A model generated the notes under the pieces. The model searched no databases. It was not told the origin of the DNA and worked only from the letters and a program-made list of their open reading frames with translations. A stretch of DNA of 64,000 bases from Xestospongia bergquistia (taxonomy: Eukaryota; Porifera; Demospongiae; Haplosclerida; Petrosiidae). A program made the translations under genes and the position numbers. The first letter of the stretch is position 1. Each line of letters starts with the position of its first letter. Positions 12,180-22,600 of this stretch are shown one piece after another. The stretch is from the NCBI GenBank assembly GCA_963965975.1, contig OZ014413.1, positions 8,830,101-8,894,100 of the forward strand, given 5' to 3'.

Positions 12180-12515
12180 ACTGTAGAAGTGAACCAATCA
12201 ATTTTACTGTCACAAATGATGCAGTAATAATATCAAATGGTTCAGTTACTTCTTATAAACCAACTACTGTGACTTTGAATGTAAGTAAAACTGTTTGGAT
12301 ATCATTTTGTAAGTGATATTAACAAAGTCAGTTGTTATGATACAAATCCCAGACTCTATCTACTGATATACAGTTCAAATACATATGTTGGTTATACATA
12401 TACTGGAAGTTTGAATATCCTGCTCTATGGATATAAACGTGGGAAGAGTACTTTTTCAACAGAATGAGTATAATAGCAATGAATATAATATTATCACGTG
12501 TTCTATTGTAGCTGA
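12180..12515 (+). pseudogene. Relic of an unrelated gene, copy 2 of 3
   Basis: This is the shorter counterpart of the block at 2808-3250. It retains SEPINFTVTNDAVIISNGSV, TTVTLNVSKTVW, and after the same one-base shift DINKVSCYDTNPRLYLLIYS and LYGYKRGKSTF. The upstream part (GALHIKDKQ) is missing here. The gene it came from is not recognised. Confidence 0.4.
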
Positions 12516-13789
12516 TTTCATAACTTTATTATAACTTAACTTTCTGTTTCTAAGACTGGGGTAATGTCTTTTGAGATAAGATCAATTATTATATAAGCTC
12601 TTGAAAGAGATATACAGTGTCTATGATAAATATAGTGAAACAATCAACACCTTACATTGTTCTTTTAATTAAGATAATTAATATGATGGTCAGAATATCA
12701 TAATAAACAGAAACTGTATTTAATTTGAAGCCAATATTTATCATTAAGTATTTTAATTTAAATCAGCTACATTGAATGGCTATAATTTTTGCGATAGAAC
12801 TATCAAGTAATTTGTGATGTTGTGACATGTTGATCTAGTGAGTTGCCTAAATAGTTCACAACTGCATTGCTATAATGATATATAGTTATTAGGTTAAAGA
12901 ATATGTGATATTAACTATATAACAACATGTTCAACTATATAACAACATTGTCATTTTGTAGGAGAATGGCTCAAAGCTCAATATCACTAGTATCTCTTGA
13001 AGACATTGAGGTACTTGTTGAAATTAAGATTTGTTAATTAAAAAGTAATGAAAAATTGTGTTCAAGCATTTCTTGTATTGGCACAGTTCATATTATATAT
13101 TGTAGTCATACAGGGTAACATAGAGTGATTTAGAATTGTGAGTATAATGATTTAATATTGGATATTCAGATATTTAAACCATATATGAATGAATGGTTGT
13201 GATCTTTCTTTTCTCTTTGGTGTACAAGGTAAGACATATATTGTTATAACAACACTATATCATTACTAGGTACTATATGATAAAACCAACTAAAGAAGTG
13301 ATAGGCAATGATCAGCTAGCTATAATGGTAATGTTTTTCCAATTGTTGGTTAGGATGTAACGGGATGGTACCACTATTTTGAGTATAAAACTTCAAATAC
13401 GAGTCAGCACTGTATATGCTACACTTTGGCTGTATCTGTTATCTTTTGGACCATACAACTAATGAAAAATTTTACTAAGTCTTGAATCTCTCATAAGTCC
13501 ATAAGAATTATACATTTGCTGTCTTGCTATATTTCATATTAAATTGCAAAGTTTGTAGTAATTATGTGTTTAGTAAATTTCACTTTAATCCTTTAATTCT
13601 CATTTAATTGATATTTTTTATGTTTTTATTTTAAGTCCTTTAGCTAGTTGTTAAACCAAAATATTTCAAATAAACAGAATTTAAAAGATGAAATTTTGAC
13701 TTGTAACTATATTAGTAGTCTGTAGAGATAATAAACCAAACCTCAATTTAATACACTTCACGTTAACTATGTTGGTTCGTTTATAATAC
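12516..13789 (+). other. Intergenic spacer, no gene seen
   Basis: The first ~900 bp are a diverged copy of the spacers at 3251-4140 and 18430-19330. From about 13480 the sequence changes to a flank resembling those after U10 and U11 (AATTTAAAAGATGAAATTTTG and similar). I see no coding potential. Confidence 0.4.
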
Positions 13790-14100
13790 ATGACATAATG
13801 AAAATGAAGCTTGTGACATGTGATTGTCCTAAAGTTATGAATACAGATACCTCAAAGTTAATAAATGTTTTGTAAAGCAATGTATATTTACAAATACCAT
13901 TCATATATAAAGCTCTTATTTTTACAAAACATGAGAAATCTTTTACATGTTTTAGAATTGACTGTTTTTACTCCAGAGAAATATAATCATGTTGTTTATA
14001 TTGTGAAATAGTCTTTGTATATACAAATAAATCAGTAAAAATGTTGAATAATATAAACCAATAATATGTTGTGCTGTTTTTATAAGGAACATGAGAAGAA
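13790..14100 (+). repeat. Intergenic repeat block, copy 1 of 5
   Basis: This block contains ATGAAAATGAAGCTTGTGAC, then GTTATGAATACAGATACCTC, and ends near TTTTATAAGGAACATGAGAA. Related blocks lie at about 44990-45330, 50800-51100, 55865-56090 and 62640-62720. It has no open reading frame. It seems to travel with receptor 3' flanks. Confidence 0.6.
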
Positions 14101-14229
14101 CTTGTGGCAATCATCTCGATATATTACCATAGCAGTAGTAAGTGAAAAGAAGTACCAACATTACCACTTCATGTTGTCAATGAATACAAGAGTTACTTGA
14201 TTTGTGTACCATGTATCAAGTCCATCATT

Positions 14230-14590
14230 CTTCTCTTTGATGATTTTGTCATCAACTGTTCAATCCTATTACAAATTATTAAAAAACAAAATCATAATCA
14301 TCTTGTATTTTTATATCATTAATGATGATACTATACTGCATGTATACTAATTGGAAATAAATTACTTTATTGCACAGTATATAAGAATATTTGATGTCAC
14401 ATTTTGTGCTTTTCCTGTATTTTTTCTTAGAGTTATCCTCTATCATATAGTCCTAGTTACTAACAACAAGCTCGTTTTATAGATTATAAAGATGTAGTTG
14501 ATATATAATTAAGAAAATGAAACTATTGTTAAATAAGAACTCATAGCCAATGCCATATGAGTCAATATCAGAATAAAATGTCATATTTAT
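14230..14590 (+). pseudogene. Receptor 3'-end relic
   Basis: This is a decayed copy of the last two membrane segments and the start of the tail: GGTACTATACTGTGTACTAATTGG-like sequence near 14330, an IFDVTF-like piece near 14390, then a degraded YHIVLVTGQQARFI equivalent at about 14440-14480. The 14100-14590 stretch is duplicated at 56090-56560, so the decay predates that duplication. Confidence 0.6.
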
Positions 14591-14887
14591 AGTAACCATA
14601 AAAATGATTTACTGAAACAAACTTATGACTAAGACAAACTGCTTTAAAGTATTAGCTATCAAATCTTAATAGGTTAAGCATATTTGCAGCTATGCATTAA
14701 CAGTATAGTAGTGTCTTAATAACACTTCCAAATCTAATCAGATACTTTACTGATAGTTTAAAAATGGGAAGTTTGTTTCACAGCCAAAATTACTTGTTTT
14801 CAAAGCATTATCTAATAATTTCCCAATTTCCCTTGGTATTTATTGTTTAGGTAAACACAAACTATGTTTTGTGATCACTGACACAAC

Positions 14888-14930
14888 ATGAAGTGGTATA
14901 TGTTAGTATTTATATGTAAGTAGTTAATAT
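14888..14930 (+). pseudogene. Orphan receptor start (MKW relic)
   Basis: An ATGAAGTGGTATATGTTAGT start like the family's, preceded by the TGACACAACATG context, runs into a stop within about 11 codons. Similar orphan starts occur at 45364 and 51145, about 0.6-0.7 kb before U9 and U10. Confidence 0.5.
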
Positions 14931-15084
14931 TGTGTTCATTATAAAACATCAACAATTACTGGTTCACTGTTTAACATCTTTTATTGATCCTTACATTTTA
15001 AACATGTTAAAAAAGCAGTAACTGTTAACTATGGCACTGATACAGTATGTGGTATTATTGGAACTTGATCATTATATTTATCAG

Positions 15085-15180
15085 GTAGTAATATTTGATA
15101 TCACGTTTGTATATATACTGATGTTTTTGTCTGCACATAGTTGTGTTTTATAGTGTTAATTACTGGACAACAAGCATCAG
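15085..15180 (+). pseudogene. Receptor 3'-end relic, short
   Basis: TTTGATATCACGTTTGTATA and following bases match the last membrane segment (FDATFVYILMFTF), followed by a degraded ACTGGACAACAAGC (TGQQA) at about 15168-15181. The segment has internal deletions and stops. Confidence 0.6.
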
Positions 15181-15334
15181 TTTTTAAATATTATTGGGTT
15201 ATGGTAACATGTAATTAATGCTACATATAAACATTATCTTAATAACAGCTTTATTGTAATCAGACCCTTTATTGAAAGTGAAGTGGGTAATTTTTATGGT
15301 CAATAACTTGTTTTCAAAATATTACCTAATTATT

Positions 15335-15498
15335 TCACATGGTATTTATAGTATCCTATACATTTTACAAAACCTAATGATCTAAACAATAAACAACAAC
15401 ATTTTGTGAAGCAAGTGAAAGTAAACAGATTGACCAAATAAATGTTTAAATATCAAGTTGCTTTACATAGATAGAGAGGACTACTACATCCTAACAAA
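15335..15498 (+). promoter_or_regulatory. Upstream module class P1 before U4
   Basis: This is shared with the regions before U9, U10 and U12. The elements are TATTTAT(T)G, then ACATTTTA(T/C)AAAACCT about 135 bp before the ATG, then AAGTGAAAGTAAACA, then TTGCTTT. In this copy the TATAAAA-like box reads TTACAAAA. A promoter role is inferred. Confidence 0.4.
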
Positions 15499-17451
15499 AT
15501 GAAGTGGCTTATGTTAGTACTTCTCTTTCATTTACTACTGATATGTAGTAAATGTAATAAGGTAATCAATATTACTTCACAAGATTGTCTCCTCCAGTCA
15601 TACTTGTGTCATCACTATCATTACACTGATGACACTACTCTTCTCCTCCTGGACCCTGTCTATAATATTAGTGGTAATGGGAGTTTGTGTAACATTAATA
15701 CCAACTACTCACTTACCATACAAGGTAACCACTCAATGGCTACTATTCAATGTACATCATCAACATACGTTAACACTACCCATCCAACTATTGGATTTGT
15801 TTTCAAAGGAAGTGATAATCTGACTTTACAGAGAGTGACATTTACTGGTTGTGGTGCTAACCTTATTACACTTGATAAGGAACAACTTGAAATTATCAAC
15901 TCTACCAGTTCTCATGTCTTCTTCACACAACATCATGCTGCAGTACTGGTGTTTACTGAAATCAGTCATCTTGTTATGAGAGATGTGAGTACATCCCAGT
16001 ACTATGGGTTTACTATTGTAGCTGTTAACTTACCTAATAGTACTTTGGACTTTATTAATATAACTGGTTCTCGAGGCATTGAAAAGACAGCAATGTATAA
16101 AAATGGGTACAGTGTTGGTAGTGGAGTGTTGTTAATATATCAATATTCACTGAAGCTACTCTCCTATACAAACCAATTTAAGTTAAAAATTAAATATTCT
16201 ACTTTTTCATTCAATTTTGACTATGTAGCTTACTCAGGATATGTGTGTGTTACAAATGTCTACATTTTCAAAAACAAAGATTCTAAGAAATCAGTCATCA
16301 ATGCTGCAGGACTTACAATATTTTACATAGGAGCAAACATCAATGCTCAAGTTGATATATTACAATGTACTTTTGTAAGACAATATTGGTTCTGTAGCTG
16401 GAGCAATGCTAGTATTACATTTGGAACCAAAAACACACTCACAGACTGTTATTAAAAATACCACATTTGATTCAAATGGCAGTGATCGAAAATGTCATGG
16501 AAGTGGTCTTGTGTTATTTTTTGATTAACTTTCCAAAACATCTACTAGTAAAATATATCAACCTCTTAAAGTAGCTGATGTAAAGTTTAGAATAGCTCAC
16601 TCGTCAGTTCAAGTACTGGTTACTATTGTGCACCTCTCCTTCACAAAATTACTACTGGCACTCTCTGATGTCTTCACACCTGTCCAATTATACAACAGTA
16701 TTACGAATAAGTTAATAAACATTTGGTTCAATGATGGTAGTGTTATATATACAGAAGGCAAACATTTGGTGTTAATGACTGTAACATCAGTGATAGTTGG
16801 TATCTTTCTAATGCCTTACATGTTAATAATTCTAACTGGTCGTCTGTAATGAAATCTAACAAGATAAGAGAATATCTTCGACCAATATATGAAGCTATCC
16901 ATGCTCCTTATAAATACAACAAACAATATTGGTTTACTGCTAGACAACTCCTACTAATTCTTTCATCTGTTCTTTACACAATATATCGAGGAAGTAACAT
17001 GACCAAGTTTTTATTCATTTATTCTATCATTCTTCCTGTTTACATGTTGTTTGTGATTTTTCAAGCTTATCTAAAGCCATTTAAAAACAAGTTCATAAAT
17101 ATCTTGGATCTTTCTGTCATGATCAACTACGGTACTATACTGTGTACTAATTGGTACTTCATTGGAAGAAAAACATACTATTGCACTATAGGAATACTCG
17201 ATGCCACATTAGTACATGTACTGATGTTTACTTTCTCTGTTGTTGTGTTCTATCATATAGTGTTAGTTACTGGACAACAAGCTCGTTTTATAGGGTACAT
17301 CAATGTTGTTCAATACTCAATAAAGAAAACGACACAATTTTTAAAAAATTCACAACCAGTGTCAAATCAAAGACATTTCAGAGAAGATCTTGACTCGTCA
17401 TTTTTTGATGATAGCTACTCTGAATATCGTGAACCACTTATAAGTCCATAA
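15499..17451 (+). pseudogene. U4: receptor pseudogene with large internal deletion
   Basis: The copy has a normal MKWLMLVLLFH start and N-terminal ectodomain up to about residue 291. An inserted G near 16373 then shifts the frame, and in the ancestral frame a TAA interrupts at FFD(stop)LSK near 16527. At about 16588 the sequence jumps from the ectodomain (VADVKF) straight to the fifth hydrophobic segment (RIAHSSVQVLVTIVHLSF). This removes roughly 1.9 kb, including the last rungs, the cysteine-rich module and the first membrane segments. A 1-bp deletion near 16848 (CGTCTGTAATGA for CGTCTATTAATGA) breaks the frame again. The last 200 codons to YREPLISP are open. It cannot make a full protein. 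Confidence 0.9.
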
Positions 17452-17488
17452 ATTTTTCAATTTATTCCACATTTGTTGTTGCTTATTC

Positions 17489-17520
<32 letters not shown>

Positions 17521-17999
17521 AGTGTGTGTGTAAGTTCATTAATACTTTTATCATTCCTTTTTTTTTAGTTATTATGTTACACTAATTTTAACTTTTGTAC
17601 ACTTAATTATTTATTAATTATTAAAAGGTTAATACATTAATAATCTTACTAATCTATTATGTAGACTTAATAGTTTGACTTGCATGTGTATGGAATTTTT
17701 AAGAGAAGGTGCCATATATGACAAAAGCTAATATTAATTTCATGTAATTTTTTTAAAGTTGTGTGTCTAAAACTTTTTTACTTCCTCCTGGTGATATGAT
17801 TTTCACTTTAAGTAGAATTTTCCCAAACTAAAATTACAATTTATTTGATAAGACACAAAGTAAAATAAGTATTTGTATTAATTTTTTGTTATCATATGTA
17901 CATTGTACTGTAGTAATATTTCACTATGACTTCATAACATACATGAGAGAATAACATAACAAAAACACATTAATATTAATTAGAATAAGTTATCCCATA
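17452..17999 (+). other. 3' flank of U4 with TG microsatellite
   Basis: This is nearly identical to the flank after U1, with a longer (TG)n run at about 17500-17530. It has no gene. Confidence 0.6.
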
Positions 18000-18430
18000 T
18001 AATTTAGATGGCTGTAGTACATCACCAATTTCTCATATTATTGGAGCACTACATATTAAAGACAAACAGAGTCTTTCACTTATTATTATTTCTGTAGAAA
18101 GTGAACCAATCAATTTTACAGTCAAAACTCATGCAGTAATAATATCAAATAGTTCAGTTGTTTCTGATAAACCAACTACTGTAACTTTGAATGTAAGCAA
18201 AACTGTTTGGATATCATTTTGTAAGTGATATTAACAAAGTCAGTTGTTATGATACAAATCCCAGACTCTATCTACTGATATACAGTTCAAATACATATGC
18301 TGGTTATACATATACTGGAAGTTTGAATATGCTGCTCTATGAATATAAACGTGGGAAGTGTACGTTTTCAACAGAATGAGTATAATAGCAATGAATATAA
18401 TATTATCACGTGTTCTGTTGTAGCTGTACC
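18000..18430 (+). pseudogene. Relic of an unrelated gene, copy 3 of 3
   Basis: This is the counterpart of 2808-3250 with several substitutions. The segments LDGCSTSPISHIIGALHIKD, VESEPINFTVKTHAVIIS and TTVTLNVSKTVW are readable, followed by the same frame change and DINKVSCYDTNPRLYLLIYS. The copy is part of the large duplicated segment that includes U4's 3' flank and U5. Confidence 0.45.
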
Positions 18431-19423
18431 ATAACTAATTATAACTTGACTTCCTGTTTTTAAGACTGGGTAATTTATACAGTGAAACAATCAACACTTC
18501 TTTTGATTAACAGAGACTGTATTTAATTTGAAGCCAATATTTGCCATTAAGTATTTTAATTTAAATCAGCTACATTGAATGGCTATAATTTTTGCGATAG
18601 AACTATCAAGTAATTCATGATGTTGTGACATGTTGATCTAGTGAGTTAGTGCCTAAATAGTCCACAACTGCATTGTTATAATGACATATAGTTAATAGGT
18701 TTTAAGAATATGTGATATTAACTATATATTATCATGTTCAACCATGAAACAATATGGTAGTTTTTTAGAAGAATGGCTCAAAGTTTAATATCACTTTTAT
18801 CTTTTTAAGGCAATGAGCAACTTGCTGAAGTCAAAATTTCTTAACTAAAAGGTAACAAGGCACTGTTCTTCAGTTCTTGTTATATATTGTAACCAGAGGT
18901 AACACAGAGTGGCTTAAAGTTGTGAGCAAAACAATTAAATAACGGATAGCTGTTTAACAAGATGTTCAAAAGAACATGTCACAATAATCACTAAGAATTG
19001 CTCATTAATCAAAAGTAAATTCTGATCTTTAAACTATATATGAAAGAATTGTTGTATTCTTGTTCACTCTTTGGTGTACAAGGTAAGACATGTCATAACA
19101 GCACTATATATTACTAGGTACTCTATGATATAACCAACTAAACAAGTGATAGTACCACATTGCAATGATTAACTAGCTATAATGGTTATTTTTCCAATCA
19201 GTGGTTAGGATGTAACGGGATGGTACTGCTATTTTAAATATTAAACCTCCAATATTACTCAACACTAGGTATCTTACACTTTCACTTATCTACTATCTTT
19301 TGGAATATACAATTTAATGAAAAATTTTACTAAGTCATAGATTAAAATTGTATTATATTTTAAGAATAATGAAACCATAATATTCAGTGTTTTCAAAACA
19401 ATTCTCTTGTTTTAACAAACTCA
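18431..19423 (+). other. Intergenic spacer, duplicate of 3251-4240
   Basis: It matches the spacer before U2 almost base for base, including the GGTGTACAAGGTAAGAC piece. I see no gene. Confidence 0.5.
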
Positions 19424-19647
19424 TCCTTAATGGAATTGATTATATAACAAATTTACTTTCATTAGTTGTATAAAATATTGTCAATCAATTTACTTTATAA
19501 TGCTTAGTTTTTAATTTTGTAAACAGTATACTTACATTGGAATTTACATCACTTTTTATCAGCAACTTTACACCATTGGAAAACAATTCAATAGTTTAAA
19601 ATGTGAAGTTGATTTCCAAATTAAGCATACTTGTGTTCACTGACAAC
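19424..19647 (+). promoter_or_regulatory. Upstream module class P2 before U5
   Basis: The module begins CATCCTTAATGGAATTGATT. TATAAAAT at about 19469 lies about 178 bp before the ATG. It is nearly identical to the module before the dead copy U2 and related to the one before U3. Confidence 0.4.
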
Positions 19648-22600
19648 ATGAAGTGGCTTGTGTTAGTATTCCTCTTTCACGTGATATGTAGTAAATGTAA
19701 TAAGATAATCAATATTACTTCACAAGATCATCTCCTCCAGTTATACTTGTGTCATCACTATAATTACACTGGTAACACTACTCTTCTCCTCCTGGATACT
19801 CTCTACAATATTAGTGGTAATGGAAGTATGTGTAACATTAATACCAACTACTCACTTACCATACAAGGTAACCACTCAATGGCTACTATTCAATGTATCT
19901 CTTCCACTTATGTTAATACTGCCCATCCAAATATTGGATTTGGTTTCACTGGAAGTAGTAGTCTGACTCTACAGAGAGTGACATTTATTGGTTGTGGTGC
20001 TAATCTTACTACATTTGATAAGGGACAACTTGAAATTATCAACTCTACCAGTTCTCTTGTCTACTTCACACAATATCATGCTGCTGTACTGGTGTTTACT
20101 GAGATCAGTCATCTTACTATGAAAGATGTGAGTATATCCCAGTACTATGGGTTTGCTATTATAGCTGTTAACTTACCTAATGCTACTTTGGATTCCATAA
20201 ATGTAATAAATTCTCGAGGTATTGAAAACACTAAATATAGCGTTGGGTGTGGAGTATTGTTATTATTTAAAAAAATATCCAGGGCACATTTTCTTAATAA
20301 CATATACAAACTAGATCTTTTAGCCTCTAAATTTATACACAATTATGATTATATATTCAACCATGGATTCAAATGTGGCACTGACTTTTATAATTCACAT
20401 ATTCACCAAGTATCTCCTAAACCAGTTATCAATGCTGCAGGACTTACAATACTTTATACTCAAAATGACACATCAGTTCATGTTACTATATCGCAATGTA
20501 CTTTCAAAACTAATATTGGTTCTATAGCTGGAGCAATTCTAATATTACATGTGAACACAATAAAAAACTCAAGGACTCTTGTTAACGACCACACAATATT
20601 TGGCTCAAATGGTGTCTATCGAGAGTGCCATGGAAGTGGTATTGTGTTTATTTTCTTCATTGATCGACAGTCCATGTCATCATTGAATGAGACTAATAGC
20701 AATGCACTCACTCCAATACAAGTCGTTAATGTAATTTTTAGATATGATCAGAGTAGCTTTGCAAGTGAAGAACAACATGGTATTATGTACATGGCTGTAA
20801 TCAATGCTAAAATACTTCCTCTTCATTTCAAATTTTCTAATGTCAACTTTAAAAACAACCAAGCTACAAGTTCTCCAGTTTGTGTATTTGCTGCTTCTTA
20901 TCCTCCATATCAAAATAAAGTATATTTTGTAATGGAGTCTGTTGTTGTGAGCAACACTAATTCACCTGGACTTATGTCAACTTTCTTACCAGTAAATCTT
21001 TTCCAATTTTCAGATGTTCAGATCACAATTAAGGGATCAAGTCAGAGCCCTAGCATTTTTGTCTCTAATTATGGTACAATTATAGAGGCAATTAGATCTG
21101 ATATTACTCTAGAGGGACATATAGTCTTTCACAACAATACAGGTATTAGTGGAGAAGCTATTATGTTAATAGGAGATAGTGTCATTTACCTTACTCAAGG
21201 ACTTCAAGCTAACTTCACACACAACAAAGCTCTATCTAGTGGAGGAGCTATATATGCTCTCACAAACACATTTAGTGAAACCTATTGTACATTTCAAGTT
21301 AACACTACACAATATGATGATATAGCAGTGTTATTTGAAAACAATAAAGCAACAGTTACTGGTAACTCCATTTTTTCATCAAAAGTGTATAATTGTTACA
21401 TAAGCTCTGATTGGATTAACTCTACAATGGCTAGAGATATTTATAATGCCATTTTCACTATACTGTCAAATGACACTTTTGAAGTATCTACTACTCCAGT
21501 GAGGCTGACTATATGTGACTCACATAATTCTGTTATTCCTTATTCATTTGATGTTTATCCTGGACAAACAATTTCTCTTTCAATGGCTGCTATTGATGCT
21601 ATAGGTCACCATAGTTACTCTATTGTTACTATAACAGCAGTAAAGAAAACACATGCTGGATTTATTCATATTAACTGGTGGTTTTCAGAGAGAGAAAATA
21701 CACAAGTTATAAGTGAAAGTGATTATTGTACTCTTATTAATGTCACAATACATACTAATGATTCCAGTTTATTGCCTTATCAAGGTAATCTTTTATTTAC
21801 TATACCCAGTATAACAAATACAACTGTTGTTACAGTTAATCTAAAACCATGTCCACCTGGTTTTGAATTAAATAGTGTAACAGGATCATGTGTGTGTTCA
21901 CCAGTCCTGCTAAACATTGATGGATATACTCCTAACTGTAGTATCAATACTAGAACATTTAACAGACCAATAATATCTTCATGGATTGGTTCAGTAAACA
22001 ATACATCAACATTTCTATTATCTTTACACTGTCATCATGGCTTCTGCAACACTGACCTTCATTTCAGTGTATTTCATTACAAAAATGATGGAATATTTGA
22101 ATTAATGTCTAAAGATTTCTCACAGACTTCATCATTATGTTTTAACAACAGAGATGGGATTTTATGTAGTAGTTGTCCAAACAACTACAGTGTGGTCTTT
22201 GGTTCTACAGAATGTAGAGAATGTAGTAACTGGTGGTTGTGGATACTAGTCCTCTATGCAGTAGCTGGTCCACTTTTAATTTATCTTTTATATGCTCTCA
22301 GACTTACATTAACAACTGGTACACTCAATGGTATTATATTTTATGCTCAAGTGTCTAATGCTGGTTTATTAACTATTCTATCTATTAAATACAAGCAATG
22401 TTCACAGGAAACATATTATGGTGTTAATGTGGCAATGTTTTTTCTTTCAATGTTGAATCTGAATCTTGGTTTTCCTCTGTGTTTTTACTATGGGATGACA
22501 GAGTTATGGAAAGCTGGTCTCAGTTTACTATTTCCACTTTATCTCCTGATAATAGTTGTTGTCCTAATTATCCTCAGTCGTTTTTCTCTAAGGCTTTCTA

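Noticed and set aside
19603..19647. N-terminal extensions at 19603, 31415 and 7782
   Set aside because: They are in frame but not conserved, and lie before the universal MKW signal peptide.
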